A stretch of 18,359 bases of DNA from Firmicutes bacterium UBA5227 (GTDB taxonomy: Bacteria > Bacillota > Clostridia > Tissierellales > Sedimentibacteraceae). Location: NCBI GenBank assembly GCA_002409285.1, contig DHUT01000065.1, positions 2,019-20,377 of the forward strand, read 5' to 3'. Made by a program: the position numbers and the translations under genes. Below are positions 14,260 to 18,359 of this stretch, piece after piece. How positions within the stretch are numbered: the stretch's first letter is position 1; each line of letters begins with the position of its first letter. The notes beneath the pieces are model-generated. The model ran no database searches, was not told the DNA's origin, and saw only the letters and a program-made list of their open reading frames with translations.

Positions 14260-15990
14260 TTAAAATTCAAGATTACTCATATCTGAAAAGCCATCCGGCT
14301 TAACCTCTACAATTATTGGAAGTATCATGGGGTTTCTTTTTATTTTTTCATAAATGTAGCTGCTCAGCGCATCCTTAATCGCCATTTTTATATTGTTCCA
14401 CTCTTTTACATTTGCTTCTTCACACTTTGAGAGTGCTTTTTTAATAACCTTCTTTGATTCTTCAATCAAGTCAATATTTTCTCTCACATAAATGAAACCT
14501 CTTGATACAATTTCCGGACCTGCCAGTACCTTGCCGGTTCCTCTTTCAGTTGCAAGAACAACAATTATCAATCCGTTTTCAGACAGCAGCTTCCTGTCTC
14601 GAAGCACTATATTTCCCACATCACCAACACCAAGTCCGTCAACAAGTATATTTCCTGAAGTTACTGCTCCGTTTATTCCTATGGACTTAGCGGTAAGTTC
14701 AACAACATCACCGTTCTTGCCTATTACGGTATTTCCCTCCGGAATGCCTAATTCATGAGCAAGCTTTGCATGCTGCATCAGGTGCCTGTATTCACCGTGG
14801 ACAGGCATAAAGAATTTCGGTTTAAGCAAGGTAAGCATCAGCTTCAATTCTTCTCTTCTGGCATGACCTGATACATGAACCTGAGTAAGAGCATCATAAA
14901 GCACATTTGCTCCTTTTTCATAAAGCATATTTATAACCCTTGATACGGTTTTTTCATTCCCAGGAATAGGATTAGCTGAAATAATAACCAAATCGCCTGC
15001 TTTAATCTGAATCTTTTTATGGTCGTTGTTAGCCATTCGTGTCAACGCAGACATAGGTTCTCCCTGACTGCCCGTTGTAATTATCACAACTTCATTATCC
15101 TTATAGCTTTTTAATTCATTCACATTAATGAGAGTTCCTTCCGGTGCATTCAAATATCCCAACTCATGTGAAACCCTTACAGCATTTATCATGCTTCTTC
15201 CGGATATTGCAACCTTTCTGCCGTTAACTACGGCAGCATCTATTACTTGCTGCAATCTATGAATATTGGACGCAAATGAAGCTACAATTATTCTGGATTC
15301 ACAGTTTTTGAATATTTCCATAAACTTAAGGCCTATAGTTTTTTCTGATTCTGTAAACCCTGCTCTCTCAACATTTGTGCTGTCAGACATTGCAAGTAAT
15401 ACACCTTTTCTCCCAAGCTCTGCAAATTTGCCTAAATCCATAACCTCTTCGTTTATGGGAGTATAGTCAATTTTAAAATCACCGGTGTGTACAATCGTTC
15501 CTATAGGTGTATCAATTGAAAATGATACCGCATCAGGAATACTGTGATTATTTCTTATAAAGGTTACTTTAAAGCATCCAAGATTAATAGTTGAACCTGC
15601 CTTCACCACATTAAGCTGTGCATCATCAATTTTATGCTCCAGAAGTTTATTTTCAACAAGGCCTAAGGTAAGCCTGGTGCCATAAATAGGCACGTTTATT
15701 TTTTTGAGCAGATATGGGATTGAGCCTATATGGTCTTCATGACCGTGAGTCAGACATATCCCTTTTATTTTATCTTTATTCTTTATTAGATACGTTATAT
15801 CCGGTATTACTATGTCAATACCAAGCATTTCATCTTCAGGGAATGACATTCCGCAGTCAATAACAATTATATTTGTACCGTATTCTATAACTGTCATATT
15901 TTTCCCTATTTCCCCAAGTCCCCCCAGGGGTATAATTTTAAGTTTATGTTTCTTTTCCTGTTTCTTTTCCTGTTTCTTTTCTGTTACCAT
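14260..15990 (-). CDS. rnj: Ribonuclease J
   Basis: About 576 residues. RNase J is a metallo-beta-lactamase/beta-CASP ribonuclease with 5'-to-3' exo- and endonuclease activity in mRNA decay and rRNA maturation. The zinc motif THGHEDHIGSIPYLL has His82, His84, Asp86 and His87; His149 (RNNHSIPDA) and Asp171 (HTGDFKID) follow. The beta-CASP part and the VHVSGHARREEL and MPVHGEYRHL motifs are intact. The C-terminal domain ends in SDMSNLEF. Three ATGs in a row (15996, 15993, 15990) follow AAGGAG; the third has the best spacing (7 bases). The N-terminus is a lysine/glutamine-rich EKKQEKKQEKK stretch made by a 12-base tandem repeat that overlaps the end of fur by about 47 bases. The paralogue (J1 or J2) is not determined. 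Confidence 0.93.
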   Translation of the reverse strand: MVTEKKQEKKQEKKHKLKIIPLGGLGEIGKNMTVIEYGTNIIVIDCGMSFPEDEMLGIDIVIPDITYLIKNKDKIKGICLTHGHEDHIGSIPYLLKKINVPIYGTRLTLGLVENKLLEHKIDDAQLNVVKAGSTINLGCFKVTFIRNNHSIPDAVSFSIDTPIGTIVHTGDFKIDYTPINEEVMDLGKFAELGRKGVLLAMSDSTNVERAGFTESEKTIGLKFMEIFKNCESRIIVASFASNIHRLQQVIDAAVVNGRKVAISGRSMINAVRVSHELGYLNAPEGTLINVNELKSYKDNEVVIITTGSQGEPMSALTRMANNDHKKIQIKAGDLVIISANPIPGNEKTVSRVINMLYEKGANVLYDALTQVHVSGHARREELKLMLTLLKPKFFMPVHGEYRHLMQHAKLAHELGIPEGNTVIGKNGDVVELTAKSIGINGAVTSGNILVDGLGVGDVGNIVLRDRKLLSENGLIIVVLATERGTGKVLAGPEIVSRGFIYVRENIDLIEESKKVIKKALSKCEEANVKEWNNIKMAIKDALSSYIYEKIKRNPMILPIIVEVKPDGFSDMSNLEF

Positions 15991-16444
15991 CATCATTCTC
16001 CTTATTTCTGCATTGGCTGCAGATTCCGGTGAACTTGACCACATGATTTAATATTTCAAAATTGTATTGTTTTTCAATGATATCTTCAAGTGTATTCATT
16101 AAATCTTCCTTGACTTCAATTATCTTACCGCATTTTTTACACAATAAATGATGATGCTGATGAACTTCGTTGCTGCCTTGAGGTAATATTTCATATCTTG
16201 AACAGCCATCATCAAAGTTATGCTTATAAACCAGCCCAATTTCCTCAAAAAGTTGAAGAGTTCTGTAAATAGTAGCAATTCCCATATGGGGGTTTTTGCT
16301 CTTAACAAGCTCATATATTTCCTCAGTACTTAAATGTTTGTCACTGTTTTCAGTGAGAACTTCAAATACCAAACTCCTTTGAGCGGTAACCTTGTGTCCG
16401 TTATCACCAAGTGTCTTTATTAAGTAATCTGATTTATACATCAT
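15944..16444 (-). CDS. fur: Fur-family metal-dependent repressor
   Basis: 166 residues. Members bind a metal (iron, zinc, or peroxide-sensing iron) and repress uptake or stress genes. The winged helix covers about 1-85, with VTAQRSLVFEVL and the recognition part PHMGIATIYRTLQLFEEIGLV. The metal/dimer domain has the His-rich H95-x-H97-H98-H99, structural zinc cysteines 102/105 and 142/145, and EDLMNTLEDIIEKQYNFEI. That segment looks more Fur-like than PerR-like, but the metal cannot be fixed by eye. The last ~17 residues (NRKETGKETGKET) are an extra tail made by the 12-base tandem repeat inside the RNase J start region. GAGGGGTG precedes ATGATG. The gene follows the DUF1292 gene by 27 bases. 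Confidence 0.9.
   Translation of the reverse strand: MMYKSDYLIKTLGDNGHKVTAQRSLVFEVLTENSDKHLSTEEIYELVKSKNPHMGIATIYRTLQLFEEIGLVYKHNFDDGCSRYEILPQGSNEVHQHHHLLCKKCGKIIEVKEDLMNTLEDIIEKQYNFEILNHVVKFTGICSQCRNKENDDGNRKETGKETGKET
15949..15983. repeat. 12-bp tandem repeat shared by the fur 3' end and RNase J 5' end
   Basis: TTTCTTTTCCTG occurs at 15949-15960 and 15961-15972, and a third copy lacking one base (TTTCTTTTCTG) at 15973-15983. On the minus strand the same bases code for K-E-T-G in the fur frame and E-K-K-Q in the RNase J frame. A unit of 12 preserves both frames when copy number changes. Confidence 0.92.
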
Positions 16445-16471
16445 TTCACCCCTCTCAAAATATAAACTATG

Positions 16472-16717
16472 CTAAATTAAGTCGTCTGCTATACCTTCAT
16501 AGATTTCTATTACTTCCTTAATTTCCTCTTCATCCTCAACCTTTACTAATATTCCGTTGCCATCTTCTGCTTCTTCCACGTAATATATCATACCCTCGTC
16601 AGAATCAATTTCATGCAGTACCGCATACAAAGTGTCATCAATATGAAATGTAGCTTCAACAACAAGTTTTTCTGTCTTTCCGTCTTCATTAATCAATTCA
16701 ATAATATTATCTTCCAT
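16472..16717 (-). CDS. yrzB: DUF1292 (YrzB-like) protein
   Basis: About 81 residues, very acidic, matching the DUF1292/YrzB family in length, composition and gene position between ruvX and the next gene. The pattern is typical: MEDNIIELINEDGKTEKLVVEATF, then a central YAVLHEIDSDEGMIYYVEEAEDGNGILVKVEDEEEI, ending in an acidic helix. Biochemical function is unknown to me. The start is uncertain: ATG 16717 gives the family-like N-terminus but is 14 bases from AAGGAG, while TTG 16732 is only 2 bases from it and would overlap the ruvX stop. Confidence 0.85.
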   Translation of the reverse strand: MEDNIIELINEDGKTEKLVVEATFHIDDTLYAVLHEIDSDEGMIYYVEEAEDGNGILVKVEDEEEIKEVIEIYEGIADDLI

Positions 16718-16725
16718 ATCAACAC

Positions 16726-17154
16726 TCAACACTCCTTAATATTTTTAGTACGTTGCATATAACCTGACAGAATATGAACTGCGGCTAATTTGTCTATGAC
16801 TTCTTTTCTTTTTTTCCTTTTTACGTCGGCATCTATCAGCATTCTTTCCGATATTGACGTGGTAAATCTCTCATCCTCAAGATCAATGGGTAAATCGACA
16901 TGATTTTTTAATTTATCTAAAAAGCCAAGAACCTTTTCTCCCTGTATACCCACAGTTCCATCAAGCATTTTGGGAAGTCCTGCCACTATTTTAGTAACCT
17001 GATATTCGTCGATTATTTTTTTTAGCTCATTAATATCATTTTTTATATTTGTTCTTTTAATTGTAGTTACGCCCTGAGCAGTAATCATTAATAAATCACT
17101 GACGGCAACTCCAATTGTCTTATCTCCCACATCAAGACCCATCAATCGTTCCAT
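16726..17154 (-). CDS. ruvX: RuvX/YqgF family RNase H-fold nuclease (Holliday junction resolvase / pre-16S rRNA nuclease)
   Basis: 142 residues, normal length. Members have an RNase H-like fold and are tied to 16S rRNA 5'-end maturation and, in some species, Holliday junction cleavage. The N-terminus MGLDVGDKTIGVAVSD holds Asp8; VAGLPKMLDGTVGIQG is the conserved central loop; DLEDERFTTS holds Glu93/Glu95; and the last acidic residue is Asp121 in VIDKLAAVHILSGY. ATG 17154 (MERLMG) was chosen because GAGG lies 6 bases upstream and the family begins there; the longer frame from 17253 overlaps the reductase gene. It starts 7 bases after the reductase stop and overlaps or abuts the DUF1292 gene. 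Confidence 0.93.
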   Translation of the reverse strand: MERLMGLDVGDKTIGVAVSDLLMITAQGVTTIKRTNIKNDINELKKIIDEYQVTKIVAGLPKMLDGTVGIQGEKVLGFLDKLKNHVDLPIDLEDERFTTSISERMLIDADVKRKKRKEVIDKLAAVHILSGYMQRTKNIKEC

Positions 17155-17161
17155 AGATACC

Positions 17162-18109
17162 TCATACAATTTTGATATAAAAATCCGTGCATTCACCGGC
17201 GCAGTAGCTGCATAAAACACATTTATCCATATCAACGACACATTTGCCGTCAATTATCCGAAGTGCGTTTTGTCTGCATTTTTTTGCGCATTTTCCACAA
17301 CCAACACACCACTCTTCTACAACGAGAGTGCGTTTTTGATTTCTAATTTTATTTTTTATATTAATATTTAACTCATTGTTTTCTAAATAACAGATATTAG
17401 CATCAATTTCTTCTATTGTGCTCATACCAACCGCTATGGAGTCAATTTCTTTGATACCGCCAACAAATGCAAATGCTTCTTTTGCCCGGTTAATCAAATG
17501 TCCTCCTCCATATATTTTCATTGCCATAATAAATTTATTGTATTCCTTAGCCTTTTTAACTGCATATATCATTTCATCTATGGTGCCGTCCTGTATTCCG
17601 ATACCGTCCATATTAAAAAGCGGAAAAATAAATTCTATTTCTTTAAACTTAATACTGTCCCTCACCGCCTGAACTCTGTGAGTACTTATTCCAAAATGCC
17701 TTATTATACCCTGTTCCTTATATTTCATAAATCGTTCAACGGCTTCATAATGACCCAAAAAATTGTTTCCGTTCTCCTGCTCGTGGAGCATAAAAACGTC
17801 AATATAATCTGTGTTTAATTCCTTCAAAGCTTTATTGACACTATATTCAGCAGTCTTCCTGTCATATGCATAGCTTTTGGTGGCTATTGTTAGTTTATCC
17901 CTGTCTTTATCTTTTATGAATTCATTTAATATATCATAGTTATCATAAAGCTCTGCTGTATCAAAAAAATTTATCCCCTTTTCATAAGCATAATTTAATA
18001 GATTTACCTTGTTCTCTAAAGAATCGTGATTTTGTAAAATGCTTAACGACAAGGTTCCGTAGCATAATTTTGATACGTTTTCTTTTCCAAATAAATTTGT
18101 ATATAGCAT
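17162..18109 (-). CDS. Aldo/keto reductase with C-terminal 2x[4Fe-4S] ferredoxin domain
   Basis: 315 residues. The AKR barrel (about 1-255) shows the catalytic set Asp50 and Tyr55 (FFDTAELY), Lys78 (ATKSY) and His109 (MLHEQE), plus HFGISTHRVQAV. The last ~50 residues form a ferredoxin domain with two CX2CX2CX3C motifs: Cys268/271/274/278 and Cys297/300/303/307. An extra Cys at 290 lies between them. Such fused reductases are common in anaerobes; the substrate and whether electrons come from NAD(P)H or ferredoxin are not known. GGTGA stands just ahead of the ATG. It sits between ireB and ruvX, which are normally adjacent; a terminator separates it from ireB, and ruvX follows by 7 bases, so ruvX is probably transcribed with it. 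Confidence 0.92.
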   Translation of the reverse strand: MLYTNLFGKENVSKLCYGTLSLSILQNHDSLENKVNLLNYAYEKGINFFDTAELYDNYDILNEFIKDKDRDKLTIATKSYAYDRKTAEYSVNKALKELNTDYIDVFMLHEQENGNNFLGHYEAVERFMKYKEQGIIRHFGISTHRVQAVRDSIKFKEIEFIFPLFNMDGIGIQDGTIDEMIYAVKKAKEYNKFIMAMKIYGGGHLINRAKEAFAFVGGIKEIDSIAVGMSTIEEIDANICYLENNELNINIKNKIRNQKRTLVVEEWCVGCGKCAKKCRQNALRIIDGKCVVDMDKCVLCSYCAGECTDFYIKIV

Positions 18110-18146
18110 ATTTCACCGATATTCCAAATGCGGCACTACTGTGGTT

Positions 18147-18181
18147 AAAAAGAACAAAAGCAGTATACTGAAATATACTGC
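18147..18181 (-). terminator. Intrinsic terminator after ireB
   Basis: Minus-strand hairpin GCAGTATA-TTTCAG-TATACTGC (18160-18181), then TTTTGTTCTTTTT (18159 down to 18147). It begins 8 bases past the ireB stop. It breaks the usual ireB-ruvX co-transcription, so the reductase-ruvX unit needs its own promoter or read-through. No clear promoter is visible in the 37 bases that remain before the reductase start. Confidence 0.82.
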
Positions 18182-18188
18182 CTGCAGC

Positions 18189-18359
18189 TTAAAGGTCTAT
18201 TACATCTAAATAAACATTTAATATCTCTTCTAACAGTTCGTCTCTCTCAATTTTTCTTATTAAACTTCTTGCATTGTTATGGTTTGTAATATAAGTCGGA
18301 TCCCCTGACAATATATAACCTATGAGTTGGTTATTTGGATTGTATCCCTTTTCTTTCAA
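18189..18359 (-). CDS. ireB: IreB family regulatory phosphoprotein (5' end outside the window)
   Basis: The last 56 codons plus stop (TAA at 18189-18191) of a gene entering from the right edge; about 25-30 N-terminal residues are missing. The visible part contains LKEKGYNPNNQLIGYILSGD, PTYITNHNNARSLIRKIERD and ELLEEILNVYLDVIDL, which match the DUF965/IreB family nearly throughout. In Enterococcus faecalis IreB is phosphorylated by the Ser/Thr kinase IreK and is a negative regulator of cephalosporin resistance. The family's phosphorylated threonines are in the missing N-terminus. alaS would be expected next, further right. The reading frame runs unbroken to the window edge. Confidence 0.93.
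   Translation of the reverse strand: MKEKGYNPNNQLIGYILSGDPTYITNHNNARSLIRKIERDELLEEILNVYLDVIDL

Noticed and set aside
15991..16044. N-terminal extension of RNase J (start at 16044)
   Set aside because: AAGGAG stands directly before the ATG cluster at 15990-15996, and the extra residues are not family-like and lie within the conserved fur coding region.
17155..17253. N-terminal extension of ruvX
   Set aside because: The added residues overlap the reductase's ferredoxin domain in another frame and precede the family's normal start; GAGG before ATG 17154 decides the start.

Overview
The window reads as chromosomal DNA from a low-GC, endospore-forming Firmicute of the Clostridia/Tissierellia type. 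The evidence is AT-rich sequence, strong AGGAGG-type ribosome binding sites, an intact sigma-K gene, and two Firmicute housekeeping neighbourhoods: nadD-yqeK-rsfS, and ireB-ruvX-DUF1292-fur ... mltG-trmR-U32. A genus cannot be fixed from this evidence. Nearly all genes are on the minus strand. Only three (5548-6279, sigK and a 74-residue orphan) are on the plus strand.

Region 1 (1-1070, minus) holds a GNAT acetyltransferase and an unrecognised three-helix membrane protein. Region 2 (1154-5391, minus) looks like one operon. It starts with a mannose-family PTS permease (EIIA, EIIB and a fused EIIC-EIID), runs with overlapping or touching genes into nadD, yqeK, rsfS and ridA, and ends at a clear intrinsic terminator. 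No sugar-catabolic enzyme accompanies the PTS, so its substrate is unknown. Region 3 (5482-7155, plus) is sporulation-related: a Met/Pro/Asn-rich low-complexity protein behind a good sigma-K-like promoter, a 17-bp perfect inverted repeat, then sigK in one uninterrupted piece.

Region 4 (7203-10129, minus) is mltG-trmR-U32 peptidase family, meaning a septal/elongation murein transglycosylase plus a probable pair that hydroxylates and then methylates tRNA uridine-34. A 20-bp perfect palindrome lies between this operon and the convergent sigK. Region 5 holds a divergent orphan small gene (10331-10552, plus) with its own terminator. It is followed by a two-gene heterodimeric ABC exporter (10610-14111, minus) behind a near-consensus promoter that carries a direct repeat.

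Region 6 (14225-18359, minus) is ireB (5' end outside the window), a terminator, an aldo/keto reductase with a C-terminal 2x[4Fe-4S] ferredoxin domain, ruvX, a DUF1292 protein, a Fur-family regulator and RNase J, ending in a terminator. The fur and RNase J genes overlap across a 12-bp tandem repeat read in two frames. No tRNA, rRNA, CRISPR array, insertion sequence or riboswitch was recognised, and no gene-free stretch exceeds 300 bases.
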